Positions 28,422-39,833 are shown, counted from the stretch's first letter. The stretch: DNA of 64,000 nucleotides from Rouxiella badensis (GCF_002093665.1 NZ_MRWE01000016.1:47598-111597); one strand, 5' to 3'. Notes: generated by a model not told the origin, from the letters alone. Made by a program: numbers and translations.

Positions 28422-30970
28422 AGGATGTCCTCCCCGGTTACGACCTGTGTCACCGGGATACGTTCTTCTGGTCGAGCAGGCCGATGCTGGTCGCGTTCGG
28501 CAACAAACTGCACCTGAGCGTCGCGTTTGTCGCTGTTGATAAAGTGTCGGAAGCGTCGCTGCGCTGCCGGGTCTTGCAGCGTCTGCTGCCACTCACAGCC
28601 GCTGAGTTCGTGCAGGCGCGCAAGCTCGGCTTCGAGCTGCTCAGCGAGCCCCAGGCTGTCGTCGATGATGACCCTGCGCAGGTAGTCGATGCCGCCTTGC
28701 AGGTTGTCCATCCAGACCGAGGTGCGCTGGAGTTTGTCGGCGGTGCGGATATAAAACACCATGAATCGGTCGAGGTAGCGCAGCAGGGTGTCGTCATCCA
28801 GGTCGGACGCCAGGAGATCCGCGTGGCGAGGTTTCATGCCGCCGTTGCCGCAGACGTAAAGATTCCAGCCCTTTTCGGTGGCAATAATGCCGACGTCTTT
28901 CCCCTGCGCTTCGGCGCATTCGCGCGTACAGCCTGAGACGCCAAACTTCATCTTGTGCGGTGTGCGGATGCCCTTGTAGCGATTTTCGAGTGCAATGCCG
29001 AATCCTAGGCTGTCGCCTACTCCGAAACGGCACCAGGCGCTGCCGACGCAGGTTTTCGCCATCCGTAGTGCTTTTGCGTAGGCCTGCCCGGTTTCAAAAC
29101 CGGCGGCGATCAGTTTCGCCCAAATGGCCGGGAGGTCGTCCTTCTGGGCGCCAAACATGCCTATCCTCTGCGAACCGGTGATTTTGGTATACAGACGATA
29201 TTCTTCGGCAATATCGCCGATAGCCTTCAGACCCAGCGGGGTGATTTCGCCGCCCGGCGAACGCGGGATAACCGAATAAGTGCCGTCTTTTTGCATATTG
29301 GCGAGGAACAGGTCATTGGTATCCTGAAGCGGGGCATGCTGAGGGCTGAGGACGTAATCATTCCAGCAGGAGGCGAGCAGCGAACCGACCGTAGGTTTAC
29401 AGACTTCACAGCCGTAACCCTGCCCATATTTCATCAATAGCTGCTCAAAGCTGCGAATATTTTCTACACGAATCAGGTGGTAGAGTTCCTGGCGGGAGTA
29501 GGCAAAGTGTTCACAGAGATGGTGATTTACCTCGACGCCCTGCTGGGCAAGTTCGGCGTTCAGCACCTTTGTTACCAGGGGAATACAGCCACCGCAGCCT
29601 GTTCCGGCCTTGGTCTGGGCTTTCACGGCGGAAAGAGTCTGGCAGCCAGCCTGCACGGCGGCGATGATGTCGCCTTTGGTGACGTCAAAGCAGGAGCAGA
29701 TTTGTGCGCTCTCGGGGAGGGCATCGGTGCCGAGTGCGGTGCTGGCATTGCCGTCCGTGGCCGGGAGGATCAGGCTCTCTGGGTTTTCCGGAAGCGGCAG
29801 TTGGTTCAACATCAGTTGCAACAGGTTGCCGTAATCGCTGGTATCACCGACCAAAACCGCGCCGAGCAGCGTGCGGTTGTCTTCACTCACTACCAGGCGT
29901 TTATACAACGAGGCCTGTTCGTTGAGATAAACATAGCTGCGAGCACCGAGAGTGCGAGCGTGCGCGTCGCCGATACCGGCCACATCCACGCCCATCAGCT
30001 TGAGCTTGGCGCTCATGTCGGCGCCGGTGAAGGCATTATCGCGACCCAGCAGATGGTCGACAGCGACCTGCGCCATCTTGTAACCGGGCGCAACCAGCCC
30101 GAAGACGCGCTGGTTCCAGGCAGCACATTCCCCGACGGCATAAATGTCGGCATCGCTGGTCTGACACTGATCGTTAATCGCGATACCGCCGCGTGGCGCG
30201 AGCGTCAGACCAGACTGGCGGGCCAGCACGTCCTGCGGGCGAATACCGGTCGAGAAGACGATAAAATCCACCTCGAGCGCGCTGCCGTCGGCAAACTTCA
30301 TGGTTTTGCGGGCTGTTTCGCCCTGCTGGATAATTTCCTGCGTATTTTTGGCGGTGTGAACCTGAACGCCCATGCTCTCGATTTTCTGACGCAGCTGGTT
30401 GCCGCCCATCGCGTCGAGCTGTTCGCACATCAGTCCCGGCGCAAATTCCACCACGTGGGTCTCAACCCCGAGGTTCATCAAGGCTCCGGCTGCCTCTAAA
30501 CCCAGCAGGCCGCCACCGACGACTGCACCGCGTTTACTGCGTTTTGCGCAGCGCGCTATGGCGTCTAAATCTTCCAGCGTGCGGTACACAAAGCAGTCTT
30601 CGCCGTCGGATCCGACAATGGCAGGCACCCAGGGATAAGAGCCTGTTGCGAGGATAAGCTTGTCGTAATCAATGCGTTGTCCGCTGCTTGAGAGGATGAA
30701 TTTCTCCTCGCGGTTCAGCGTGACGGCACGTTCACCGACCCGTACATTGACGTTGTGCTCGGCATAGTAATTTTCTTCGACCAGTGAGAGCTGTTCGGCG
30801 CTGTGGCGTAAAAAATAGGAGGAGAGATGCACGCGATCGTAGGCTACGCGAGGCTCTTCACAGAAAACGGTGATGTCGAACTGGCCCGGCTCTGATTTAT
30901 TTATAATATCTTCAATACAGCGGTGGCCTACCATGCCGTTGCCAATTATCGCGAGTCTGACGTTGCGCAT
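28418..30970 (-). CDS. nirB: Nitrite reductase (NADH) large subunit
   Basis: An 850-residue FAD, iron-sulfur and siroheme enzyme reducing nitrite to ammonia in the cytoplasm. The FAD/NAD module opens VRLAIIGNGMVGHRCIEDI. A BFD-like [2Fe-2S] segment lies near 420-470 (CSCFDVTKGDIIAAVQAGC, CGGCIPLV), with another CEVCKPTVGS region. The siroheme/4Fe-4S ligands are in GVSGCTRECAEAQGKDVG. The ATG at 30970 matches E. coli NirB. An FNR-type promoter lies upstream. Confidence 0.97.
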   Translation of the reverse strand: MRNVRLAIIGNGMVGHRCIEDIINKSEPGQFDITVFCEEPRVAYDRVHLSSYFLRHSAEQLSLVEENYYAEHNVNVRVGERAVTLNREEKFILSSSGQRIDYDKLILATGSYPWVPAIVGSDGEDCFVYRTLEDLDAIARCAKRSKRGAVVGGGLLGLEAAGALMNLGVETHVVEFAPGLMCEQLDAMGGNQLRQKIESMGVQVHTAKNTQEIIQQGETARKTMKFADGSALEVDFIVFSTGIRPQDVLARQSGLTLAPRGGIAINDQCQTSDADIYAVGECAAWNQRVFGLVAPGYKMAQVAVDHLLGRDNAFTGADMSAKLKLMGVDVAGIGDAHARTLGARSYVYLNEQASLYKRLVVSEDNRTLLGAVLVGDTSDYGNLLQLMLNQLPLPENPESLILPATDGNASTALGTDALPESAQICSCFDVTKGDIIAAVQAGCQTLSAVKAQTKAGTGCGGCIPLVTKVLNAELAQQGVEVNHHLCEHFAYSRQELYHLIRVENIRSFEQLLMKYGQGYGCEVCKPTVGSLLASCWNDYVLSPQHAPLQDTNDLFLANMQKDGTYSVIPRSPGGEITPLGLKAIGDIAEEYRLYTKITGSQRIGMFGAQKDDLPAIWAKLIAAGFETGQAYAKALRMAKTCVGSAWCRFGVGDSLGFGIALENRYKGIRTPHKMKFGVSGCTRECAEAQGKDVGIIATEKGWNLYVCGNGGMKPRHADLLASDLDDDTLLRYLDRFMVFYIRTADKLQRTSVWMDNLQGGIDYLRRVIIDDSLGLAEQLEAELARLHELSGCEWQQTLQDPAAQRRFRHFINSDKRDAQVQFVAERDQHRPARPEERIPVTQVVTGEDIL

Positions 30971-31000
30971 TTTTACCTCAAAATTGATTTCATTGCGCGT

Positions 31001-31041
31001 AACATAATCCCCTGCGAAGGTAAGGTTTTGATGCAAGTCAA
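31001..31041 (-). promoter_or_regulatory. FNR-dependent nirB promoter
   Basis: On the minus strand TTGACTTGCATCAA (31028-31041) matches the FNR consensus TTGAT-N4-ATCAA with one mismatch. A -10 hexamer TATGTT (31001-31006) is spaced so that the FNR site centres near -41.5, the class II geometry of the E. coli nirB promoter. Induction under anaerobiosis is therefore expected. NarL/NarP sites were not assigned. Confidence 0.7.
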
Positions 31042-31187
31042 CCGTCCTCGTTTTCTACCCACGAGGGAGTAGGTGAAAACGATTGTTTATTTAACATACG
31101 ATAATTGTCGCTTTTTCCCCGCCAGCGGCGGCATCGGCTATTGTTTGAAGTAAGCTAAAAAAAATTGATGCAAATAGAGAGGTAAAG

Positions 31188-32471
31188 GTGACGCAAAGCA
31201 GCCTGCGGGCCATAAAAAATGTACGCATGCCTGATTGTGAAGGGCTGTGGCAGATTGATATCGAACAGGGAAAAATTCGCCAGATTACGGCTCAGCCGCA
31301 GAATGAGGAACAGGGCGACGAGGTGCTCGATGCACAGGGCGGGTTGGCGCTGCCGCCGTTTATTGAGCCACACATCCACCTTGATACCACGCAGACGGCC
31401 GGTGAGCCCTCATGGAATATCTCCGGCACGCTGTTCGAGGGGATTGAGCGTTGGGCGGAGCGCAAGGCGCTGCTGACCCACGAAGACGTTAAACAGCGCG
31501 CCTGGATCACCCTGAAATGGCAAATTGCCAACGGTATTCAGCACGTGCGTACCCACGTTGATGTCTCGGACCCGACCCTGACCGCGCTAAAGGCGATGCT
31601 TGAGGTCAGGCAAGAGGTCGCACCCTGGATCGATTTGCAGATTGTCGCCTTCCCACAGGAAGGCATTATGTCCTATCCGAACGGTGAGGCGCTGCTCGAG
31701 GAGGCGCTGAAACTGGGGGCGGACGTGGTCGGTGCTATTCCGCATTTTGAATTTACCCGCGAATACGGCGTCGAGTCGCTGCATAAAACCTTCGCGCTGG
31801 CGAAAAAATACCACCGGCTGATTGATGTTCACTGTGACGAAATCGACGATGAACAATCGCGTTTCGTTGAAACGGTTGCGGCGCTGGCGCATCGTGAAGG
31901 CATGGGTGCGCGGGTGACGGCGAGCCATACGACGGCCATGCACTCCTACAACGGCGCCTATACCTCGCGGCTATTTCGCCTGCTCAAGCTCTCGGGCATC
32001 AACTTTGTTGCCAATCCGCTGGTGAATATTCATCTGCAGGGTCGTTTCGACACCTATCCAAAACGCCGGGGCATTACCCGAGTGAAAGAGATGCTGGAAG
32101 CGGGGATTAACGTCTGCTTTGGTCACGATGACGTGTTTGACCCATGGTATCCGATGGGCACCGGCAATATGCTTCAGGTACTGCAAATGGGGCTGCACGT
32201 GTGTCAGTTGATGGGCTATGAACAGATTAACGATGGCCTCAAGCTGATCACCACCTACAGCGCCAGAACCCTGAATTTGCAGGACTACGGCATCAAGAGC
32301 GGTCACGCCGCTAATCTGATTATTCTGCCTGCCGACAGTGGATTTGATGCGATTCGACGTCAGGTGCCGGTGCGCTATTCTGTACGTCATGGCCGCATTA
32401 TTGCCGAGACCCAACCGGCCGAATCGGTCATTCATCTGGAGAAGAGTGAACCCGTTGATTTCACTCGTTGA
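31188..32471 (+). CDS. codA: Cytosine deaminase
   Basis: A 427-residue amidohydrolase converting cytosine to uracil and ammonia in pyrimidine salvage. Metal ligands and active-site motifs are intact: [54 protein letters not shown] and [13 protein letters not shown]. It starts at GTG with SD GAGAGG and aligns end to end with E. coli CodA as I recall it. Unlike E. coli there is no adjacent permease gene codB. It is divergent from nirB, where E. coli has tsgA. Confidence 0.95.
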   Translation: MTQSSLRAIKNVRMPDCEGLWQIDIEQGKIRQITAQPQNEEQGDEVLDAQGGLALPPFIEPHIHLDTTQTAGEPSWNISGTLFEGIERWAERKALLTHEDVKQRAWITLKWQIANGIQHVRTHVDVSDPTLTALKAMLEVRQEVAPWIDLQIVAFPQEGIMSYPNGEALLEEALKLGADVVGAIPHFEFTREYGVESLHKTFALAKKYHRLIDVHCDEIDDEQSRFVETVAALAHREGMGARVTASHTTAMHSYNGAYTSRLFRLLKLSGINFVANPLVNIHLQGRFDTYPKRRGITRVKEMLEAGINVCFGHDDVFDPWYPMGTGNMLQVLQMGLHVCQLMGYEQINDGLKLITTYSARTLNLQDYGIKSGHAANLIILPADSGFDAIRRQVPVRYSVRHGRIIAETQPAESVIHLEKSEPVDFTR

Positions 32472-32602
32472 TTTTAGGGATAAACGCCACAGCGCGGCGA
32501 TCGCGCATATTGCGTAAATAACGGTAAAGGGCTGGCGCTACGGGGTTAGGCTCTTTAGAATCAATGCGTTTTGTGGCTTGCCTATTGGAGAAAGGAACCG
32601 TC

Positions 32603-33178
32603 ATGTTTAAACGTACTTTAGTGACCTTCACAGCTTTGCTTTCCCTCACTGCGATGGCCCCTGCGGCATTCGCAGCCAAGTCTGCGGATACCCACGTCAT
32701 GCTGACCACGTCGGCGGGTAATATCGAACTGGAACTCGATAACGCGAAGGCACCGGTTTCCGTTAAGAATTTTGTTGATTACGTGCAGAGTGGTTTCTAC
32801 AACAACACCATTTTCCATCGCGTGATCCCTGGCTTCATGATTCAGGGCGGAGGTTTTACCGCCAACATGCAGCAGAAAAGCACTAATGCGCCGATCAAAA
32901 ATGAGGCGGACAACGGACTGCGCAATCTGCGCGGCACGATTTCAATGGCCCGCACCTCGGATCCTAATAGCGCCACCAGTCAGTTCTTCCTGAACGTTGC
33001 CGATAACGCCTTCCTGGATCACGGCCAGACTGATTTCGGCTATGCTGTATTCGGTAAAGTTATCAAAGGTATGGACGTTGTAGACAAGATCTCTTCGGTG
33101 AAAACCGATAATGTGGGACCTTACCAGAACGTGCCAAGCACCCCGATCGTTATCCTTTCAGCTAAGGTTGTGCCATAA
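32603..33178 (+). CDS. ppiA: Periplasmic peptidyl-prolyl isomerase A (cyclophilin)
   Basis: A 191-residue periplasmic cyclophilin. A signal peptide (about 1-25, [20 protein letters not shown], cleavage after AFA) precedes the cyclophilin domain. Active-site residues lie in [14 protein letters not shown] and [17 protein letters not shown]. The ATG at 32603 follows GGAGAAAGGAA and gives the expected signal peptide; an upstream in-frame ATG would spoil it. Confidence 0.97.
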   Translation: MFKRTLVTFTALLSLTAMAPAAFAAKSADTHVMLTTSAGNIELELDNAKAPVSVKNFVDYVQSGFYNNTIFHRVIPGFMIQGGGFTANMQQKSTNAPIKNEADNGLRNLRGTISMARTSDPNSATSQFFLNVADNAFLDHGQTDFGYAVFGKVIKGMDVVDKISSVKTDNVGPYQNVPSTPIVILSAKVVP

Positions 33179-33199
33179 CGGTCGCCAAGCGCTGAAAAT

Positions 33200-33214
33200 A
33201 GCCTGATTCAGGCT
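33200..33214. terminator. Short perfect palindrome after ppiA
   Basis: A 7-bp perfect inverted repeat (AGCCTGA / TCAGGCT, one-base centre) lies 22 bases after the ppiA stop. It lacks a T-run, so termination is only a possibility. Confidence 0.25.
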
Positions 33215-33251
33215 GCTCGTCGTCTCTGGGGCAGCCGTGCAAGGAGAAAAG

Positions 33252-34778
33252 ATGAGTGAACCCCGTGTGATTGCAAAAGCAATGCGCGCCGGAAAACCGG
33301 CTCAGAACCTGACTATTCTTCCTGCACTGGCTAACCGCCACGGCCTGATTACCGGTGCAACGGGCACCGGTAAGACGGTCACGCTACAAAAAATGGCCGA
33401 ACAGTTTTCTCGCATTGGTGTGCCGGTATTCCTGGCTGATGTGAAAGGGGACCTATCGGGGATGGGGACCGAGGGGGTTGCCTCCGAGAAACTGAATGCC
33501 CGTCTGGCGGCGATTGACGTCACCGCCTGGCAACCCACCGCCTGCACCCTTATTCCGTGGGATATCTTCGGCGAAAAGGGTCACCCGATCCGCGCCACGC
33601 TTTCCGACCTGGGCCCACTGCTGTTGGGGCGTCTGCTCAGTCTCAACGATGTTCAAAACGGCGTGCTGCAATTAGTGTTCAAGATTGCCGACGAAAATGG
33701 CCTGCTGCTGCTCGACATGAAAGACCTGCGCGCCATGCTGCAGTTTGTCGGCGATAACGCGAAGCAGTTCCAGACCCAGTATGGCAATATCTCACCCGCT
33801 TCGATCGGCGCTATTCAGCGTGGGCTGCTGGCGCTCGAGGGGCAGGGCGCGAACCCGTTCTTCGGCGAGCCGATGCTCGACATCAACGACTTAATGAAAA
33901 CCGACGCCAACGGACAGGGGATTATCAACCTGCTGGCGGCGGACAAACTTATTAATCAGCCCAAACTCTATTCGGTGTTCCTGCTGTGGCTGCTGGCAGA
34001 ACTGTTCGAGCATCTGCCCGAGGTGGGCGATCTCGAGCAGCCAAAGCTGGTGTTTTTCTTTGACGAAGCCCACTTGCTGTTTAACGACGCGCCGGCGGCG
34101 CTGCTGACCAAGATTGAACAGGTGGTCAGGCTTATCCGCTCCAAGGGGGTAGGCATCTATTTCGTGACGCAAAACCCGCTGGATATCCCGGATTCGGTGC
34201 TGGGCCAGTTGGGCAACCGCGTTCAACACGCGCTGCGCGCCTTTACGCCACGGGACCAGAAAGCGGTCCGTGCTGCGGCGCAGACGCTGCGTGCGAATCC
34301 TGAATTTAACGTTGAAACCGCCATTACCGAACTTGGCGTCGGCGAAGCGCTGGTCTCCTTCCTCGATGAGAAAGGACGCCCCGAGATAGTCGAACGCGCG
34401 ATGGTGATTGCTCCCGAGTCAAAGATGGGGCCGCTGGGCGCTGAAGGCCTGAACAAGGCCATCAATCAGTCGCCGCTTTACGGACGCTATGAAGATGCGA
34501 TAGACCGCGAATCGGCCTATGAGAAACTTTCCGTGCAGGGGTTTAACACCGTCGGTAAAGCCGCGGGCGAAGTTGAGACCCCCCATCCGCAGGGCGAGAA
34601 ATCTGCCGGTGGCGGGTTGATGGCTGGACTTAACGAACTGTTGTTTGGAACAACCGGTCCGCGCGGCGGTAAGCACGACGGCATTGTGCAGACTGCCGCC
34701 AAGAGCATGGCACGCGACCTGGGCCGCGAAATTTTACGCGGCGTGCTGGGGTCCATTACCGGCAGCAGAAAGCGCTAA
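33252..34778 (+). CDS. HerA-like P-loop ATPase, YjgR family (DUF853)
   Basis: A 508-residue protein of the HerA/YjgR helicase-like family. Walker A is [14 protein letters not shown] (about 33-46). Walker B is [12 protein letters not shown] (about 263-274), followed by a conserved [22 protein letters not shown] sensor region and an arginine in [10 protein letters not shown]. The C-terminus is basic. ATG 33252 follows AAGGAG; a GTG 15 bases upstream is less likely. Biochemical role of YjgR proteins is not established; an ATP-dependent DNA-translocase-like function is inference. It sits between ppiA and yhfG, unlike E. coli where yjgR is elsewhere. Confidence 0.87.
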   Translation: MSEPRVIAKAMRAGKPAQNLTILPALANRHGLITGATGTGKTVTLQKMAEQFSRIGVPVFLADVKGDLSGMGTEGVASEKLNARLAAIDVTAWQPTACTLIPWDIFGEKGHPIRATLSDLGPLLLGRLLSLNDVQNGVLQLVFKIADENGLLLLDMKDLRAMLQFVGDNAKQFQTQYGNISPASIGAIQRGLLALEGQGANPFFGEPMLDINDLMKTDANGQGIINLLAADKLINQPKLYSVFLLWLLAELFEHLPEVGDLEQPKLVFFFDEAHLLFNDAPAALLTKIEQVVRLIRSKGVGIYFVTQNPLDIPDSVLGQLGNRVQHALRAFTPRDQKAVRAAAQTLRANPEFNVETAITELGVGEALVSFLDEKGRPEIVERAMVIAPESKMGPLGAEGLNKAINQSPLYGRYEDAIDRESAYEKLSVQGFNTVGKAAGEVETPHPQGEKSAGGGLMAGLNELLFGTTGPRGGKHDGIVQTAAKSMARDLGREILRGVLGSITGSRKR

Positions 34779-34913
34779 TCAACAGGCCTGGCTCTTAACC
34801 TGCTCGCCGTCCCGCGGGATATTGCCCTCTGCATCGCGGCGGCCACCGGCTCAAAAATCATTCTCGACGTCTATACTTAACATCCACTGTGTTCAGTCAA
34901 CGGAGGAGCAGGT

Positions 34914-35084
34914 ATGGCGACAAAAATGACGGACAAGCAGAAAGAGCAATTCTATCGCAAGCGCAGGAACCTCAATTTTCAAAGCAGCGCGGCGCTGGAT
35001 GGTCTCGACACGAAACTTGTCGAGCTGACTGATGAGCAAGTCCTTGAACGGCTTGCTGCGTTGAGGAGGCATTATGAGCGATAA
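34914..35084 (+). CDS. yhfG: YhfG/FicA small antitoxin-like partner of Fic
   Basis: A 56-residue ORF too short for usual cut-offs. It contains MTDKQKEQFYRKRRNLNFQS and ends LRRHYER, the pattern of E. coli YhfG (DUF2559), which inhibits Fic. A good SD (GGAGGAG) precedes the ATG. The last 11 bases overlap the fic start, the normal yhfG-fic coupling. Confidence 0.9.
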   Translation: MATKMTDKQKEQFYRKRRNLNFQSSAALDGLDTKLVELTDEQVLERLAALRRHYER

Positions 35085-35664
35085 AGTGATTTCAGGGGCA
35101 GACCCTTATCTTTACCCTGGCCTCAACGTGCTGAAGAACCGTCTCGAAATCCGTGAATCTCATCGGCTGCATCAGGCAGAGCTGGAGTTGACCCCACTGC
35201 GGGCCGCCACTATCGAGCTTGGGCAACCTAATATGGGGCTGCCGCATCTGTGCGCCATTCACTACACCTTGTTTCAGGACTTGTTTGACTGGGCGGGAAA
35301 GCTGCGTGAGGTAGATATCCTTAAGGATGATACGCCGTTTTGTCATTTCGCCTATATCGAGCGGGAAGGCAATAACCTGATGCAGGCGCTGGAAAACGAA
35401 GAGTATCTGCGTGGCCTGCCCGATGATGAACTCTATCAACGGCTGGCGCACTATTATTCCGAAATCAATTTGCTCCATCCTTTCCGCTACGGCAGCGGGC
35501 GCGCGCAGCGCATTTTCTTCGAACAGCTGCTGACCCACGCAGGCTATGACATTCAATGGAACAAGATCAGCCATGAGGCGTGGATTGAGGCCAACAAAGC
35601 CGCTGCCTTTGGCGATGAGCAGCCGTTATCTAATGTTTTTAAAACACTGATCAGCGACGCCTAA
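35074..35664 (+). CDS. fic: Fic-family AMP-transferase-like protein
   Basis: A 196-residue Fic-domain protein, predicted nucleotidyl (AMP) transferase held in check by YhfG. The core motif reads [12 protein letters not shown] at about 132-143 rather than the canonical HPF-x-[DE]-GNGR-x-x-R: the acidic Mg-binding position is Tyr and the Asn is Ser. E. coli K-12 Fic, as I recall, has a similarly degenerate HPFRVGSGLAQR, so this is a subfamily trait. The target flap region [11 protein letters not shown] is present. Activity on a target is uncertain. Confidence 0.92.
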   Translation: MSDKVISGADPYLYPGLNVLKNRLEIRESHRLHQAELELTPLRAATIELGQPNMGLPHLCAIHYTLFQDLFDWAGKLREVDILKDDTPFCHFAYIEREGNNLMQALENEEYLRGLPDDELYQRLAHYYSEINLLHPFRYGSGRAQRIFFEQLLTHAGYDIQWNKISHEAWIEANKAAAFGDEQPLSNVFKTLISDA

Positions 35665-35761
35665 ACGCAGTCGAGCCCGGCAGGAAAAATCTGCGGGCCG
35701 TCGCCGAAAAATAGGTAGAATGGCCCGGCAAAATCTCAAGACTTCTTTAAGCCGGAAAACC

Positions 35762-36337
35762 ATGCTGCTGATTATCGATAACTATGACTCCTTCACTTAT
35801 AACCTTTACCAGTATTTCTGCGAGCTCGGTGCCGAAGTGCTGGTAAAGCGTAACGATGAACTGCAGCTTGGCGACATCACTCGGCTTAACCCTTCGCATC
35901 TGGTTATCTCACCCGGCCCCTGCACGCCAAACGAGGCAGGCATCTCGCTGAGCGCCATCGCTCATTTTGCCGACTCAATGCCGATTTTGGGCGTCTGTCT
36001 TGGACATCAGGCGATGGCGCAGAGCTTCGGAGCTCAAGTCGTGCGCGCTCGTCAGGTGATGCACGGAAAGACCTCGCTGATTGAGCATACCGGCACGGGA
36101 GTCTTTGCTGGCCTGAATCATCCGTTGACGGTCACCCGTTATCATTCGCTGGTGGTGAAACCAGACACCTTGCCCGCGTGTTTTTCACTGACTGCCTGGA
36201 CCGGCAGCGCCGCGTGCCCGGACGAGATTATGGGCATCGCGCATTGTGAATTGCCGCTGCATGGCGTGCAGTTCCATCCTGAAAGCATTCTCAGCGAACA
36301 AGGTCATCAGCTGCTCGATAATTTCCTTAAAATTTAG
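35762..36337 (+). CDS. pabA: Aminodeoxychorismate synthase glutaminase subunit
   Basis: A 191-residue class I glutamine amidotransferase that feeds ammonia to PabB for p-aminobenzoate, hence folate. The triad is Cys in [14 protein letters not shown] (about residue 79), and His and Glu in [13 protein letters not shown]. The ATG 35762 gives [19 protein letters not shown], the family N-terminus. It is downstream of fic as in E. coli; pabB is not in the window. Confidence 0.97.
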   Translation: MLLIIDNYDSFTYNLYQYFCELGAEVLVKRNDELQLGDITRLNPSHLVISPGPCTPNEAGISLSAIAHFADSMPILGVCLGHQAMAQSFGAQVVRARQVMHGKTSLIEHTGTGVFAGLNHPLTVTRYHSLVVKPDTLPACFSLTAWTGSAACPDEIMGIAHCELPLHGVQFHPESILSEQGHQLLDNFLKI

Positions 36338-36404
36338 AGCATTAAAAATTACTTACAGCAGAACCGCGATTAACGTTTGCCTGTGAGTGATTTTTTATGC
36401 ATAT

Positions 36405-36426
36405 TTTGTGATTATATTTTCACATT
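36405..36426 (+). promoter_or_regulatory. Possible ArgR operator (ARG box) upstream of argD
   Basis: TGATTATATTTTCA (36409-36422) fits the ARG-box pattern TGAAT-N4-ATTCA with two mismatches and lies about 60 bases before argD in an AT-rich tract. argD is ArgR-repressed in E. coli. The same bases also resemble a CRP half-site pair (TGTGA / TCACA) with spacing two bases too long. Confidence 0.35.
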
Positions 36427-36440
36427 CATTTCGAGTGTGA

Positions 36441-37694
<1,254 letters not shown>

Positions 37695-37703
37695 TCAATA
37701 CTC

Positions 37704-37731
37704 TCCTTTCCTCCTCTACCGGAGGAAAGGA
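37704..37731. terminator. Hairpin between argD and yhfK
   Basis: A perfect 11-bp stem (TCCTTTCCTCC / GGAGGAAAGGA) with a 6-base loop lies between the convergent ends of argD and yhfK, abutting the yhfK stop. T-runs are short in both directions. Confidence 0.6.
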
Positions 37732-39810
37732 TCACTCCTTCACTCTTCGCGTTAACCAAATTCCGTGATGTGGCCTTTGCTTCCAGGCAAGGGACGAGAT
37801 GGTGTGCATGGCGCTAAGGTGTGCCAGCATACGGCGCAAATGACGCTCCATTTCGGTAATCGGCATGTCAGGATGCTGATCTGGGGCATTGAAAAGCGAT
37901 TTCTCACTGCTCGGCCCGTCATAGGTCAGGCGCTGCTGGCAACTTTGCAACGCAATCTCGCAGGTCTGCAAATACTCCATCGCCAGTTTGGGCGTCAGCA
38001 TATAGTGCTCGCGCGCCAGAATTGTCATGCCATTAATGTGGTCCACCAGAAACTGACTGTGCGTGACCCACAGCCGCATATCGGTCAGATAGTGCGAATT
38101 AAAGCCGGGTTCCTGCATTGCCTGATTCAACGAGGTAAACAGTTGATTGTGCGCCTGATTGACCTTCATGCGCGCATAGGCCAGTTCGGCCGGGTCAGGA
38201 TCCTCGTGCAATACCAGCCGGATAGCCTGCTGGTCTGCCTCCAGCGCCTGATAGGCATTGGTGCGCAGCAAACCACTTTGCCACTGCGGCCATAGCCAGA
38301 TAGTGCCGCCAAACGCCAGCGCACAGCCAATTAGCGTGTCCAGCAGCCTCGGCAGCAGAAAGTTGGCCCCGTTTAGCCCCAGTATTTGCAAGGTATAGAC
38401 GGCGGTTACCGTGAGGCCAATCATTCCCAGTCCGTAGTTTTTTCGCAGTACGGTGTAGGAAATCAGCGTAATCATCAGCATGAAAAACAGCGTGAGATTT
38501 TGCGGCAGCGCGAGCTGAAGCAACCCGGCTGCGGCGATAAGGCCCGCCAGCGTGCCCAACGCACGGTGCTGAATACGCACGCGGGTGGCGTTATAGCCGT
38601 TCTGGCTGACCAGCAGGGTAGTCAGCAGGATCCAATAAGGTTTAGGCAGATTAAAGAACATGCCGAGGCTGCTGCCAAGCGCCAAAATTACGCCGAGCCG
38701 TGCGGCATTGCGCAGGGCGGCGGACTTGACGGAAAGATAGCCTTTCAGCGCGGGCCAGAAGGGCAGACGATGCTGCGTTTGCATCAGGTCGCGGCGATAC
38801 AGCGGACGCTGGGTGCGCAGCAGTCGGGCGATGCGGCTGAAATGGTAGTAGCAAAACTGCCCGACGGGATTGTCACGATAGCGAGAGGCTATTTTTTCCA
38901 GCGCGGCCAGCTCGTTGGCCATTGTGAACCGCTCCGAGCGCCGATGGTAGAGGATGTCGCTCGCGATAACGCGCAGCCGTGCGGCAATGACCTGCGCATT
39001 GCGGCGGATAACCGCCTCGGCGTGGCTTTCCTCAACCAGCTTTTGCACTTCTGCGGGCAGGTGCAGGCTTACGGTGATGTGCTCCTGCAGGTCGAGCGCC
39101 ACCTGAAAACTGCGCAGCAGCCTTTTATGATGCTGATGATTGCCCGTCGGCAGCATGTGCAGCTGCTGATAGAGGGTGGCAATCAGGTCAATGACCTGCT
39201 GTTGTCGTTTCAACAGCGGCGGCAGCGCGGTTTCGGGGTCGGTGTGCTGGGTGAGCAGGCTGTATTTTGCTTCGAAATAATCGGCGAGTTCGACGTAGAG
39301 CTGGCTCAGCGTCTCGCGCATCGGCTGCTCTTCGGAGAGCCGAAACCAAAACCAGTTGAACAGCCCATACCAGGCGGTACCTACGACAAACAGCAGCGGA
39401 GCGTGCCAGATGGGCACCACACCGGCCATACTGAGGGTAAAGATGCTGGCGACCAGCGCGCCGGGCAGCAGGCGGCCGTGCAGCGGGCTGATTTCACCCG
39501 TGACGCCCAGTACCAGCGTCAGGCCAAGCATGATGAGCGGCAGCGGAACATGCCAGTTAATCAGCATCAGCTGGAGAAGAATACTGCTCAAGGCAAACAG
39601 CGAACCGCCGATAACCAGACGTTTGAAGAAGCGCTTATGCGGCGTATCGAGACCGGAGATATTGCAGCAGGCGGGGACCAGCGCAAACAGCATCCCGAGC
39701 TTCAGCTGACCAAACAGCATGGCAAAACCAATAGGCAGGCAGAGGACCAGCGTCTGTCTCAGCGCGTAGTTAACCTCGGGGTGGTAGAAGATTCGTCGCC
39801 AAAGCGTCAT
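37732..39810 (-). CDS. yhfK: YhfK, FUSC/YccS-like inner-membrane protein
   Basis: A 692-residue integral membrane protein of the YccS/YhfK group (aromatic-acid exporter-like FUSC fold). Two membrane blocks of several helices each (about 15-160 and 385-510) alternate with cytoplasmic helical regions. The ATG 39810 gives MTLWRRIFYHPEVNYALRQT, matching E. coli YhfK. An ATG 36 bases upstream is in the crp terminator and unlikely. No substrate is established. Located downstream of crp as in E. coli. Confidence 0.92.
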   Translation of the reverse strand: MTLWRRIFYHPEVNYALRQTLVLCLPIGFAMLFGQLKLGMLFALVPACCNISGLDTPHKRFFKRLVIGGSLFALSSILLQLMLINWHVPLPLIMLGLTLVLGVTGEISPLHGRLLPGALVASIFTLSMAGVVPIWHAPLLFVVGTAWYGLFNWFWFRLSEEQPMRETLSQLYVELADYFEAKYSLLTQHTDPETALPPLLKRQQQVIDLIATLYQQLHMLPTGNHQHHKRLLRSFQVALDLQEHITVSLHLPAEVQKLVEESHAEAVIRRNAQVIAARLRVIASDILYHRRSERFTMANELAALEKIASRYRDNPVGQFCYYHFSRIARLLRTQRPLYRRDLMQTQHRLPFWPALKGYLSVKSAALRNAARLGVILALGSSLGMFFNLPKPYWILLTTLLVSQNGYNATRVRIQHRALGTLAGLIAAAGLLQLALPQNLTLFFMLMITLISYTVLRKNYGLGMIGLTVTAVYTLQILGLNGANFLLPRLLDTLIGCALAFGGTIWLWPQWQSGLLRTNAYQALEADQQAIRLVLHEDPDPAELAYARMKVNQAHNQLFTSLNQAMQEPGFNSHYLTDMRLWVTHSQFLVDHINGMTILAREHYMLTPKLAMEYLQTCEIALQSCQQRLTYDGPSSEKSLFNAPDQHPDMPITEMERHLRRMLAHLSAMHTISSLAWKQRPHHGIWLTRRVKE

Positions 39811-39833
39811 TAATTTTGTGTAACGTGACGAAT

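Noticed and set aside
29477..30499. Open frame of 340 codons on the plus strand opposite nirB
   Set aside because: Antisense to nirB with no family resemblance; the nirB motifs are intact on the other strand.
34645..34929. 94-codon plus-strand frame overlapping the end of the HerA-like gene
   Set aside because: Overlaps a well-supported gene in another frame and runs through the yhfG ribosome binding site.
36406..36424. CRP-like TGTGA...TCACA upstream of argD
   Set aside because: The half-sites are 8 rather than 6 bases apart, so an ArgR-type box is the better, still tentative, reading.
38386..39813. Open frame of 475 codons on the plus strand opposite yhfK
   Set aside because: It is fully antisense to yhfK, whose protein clearly matches a known family. 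The frame reads as low-complexity Gln/Arg-rich sequence, a typical shadow of GC-rich membrane-protein coding.
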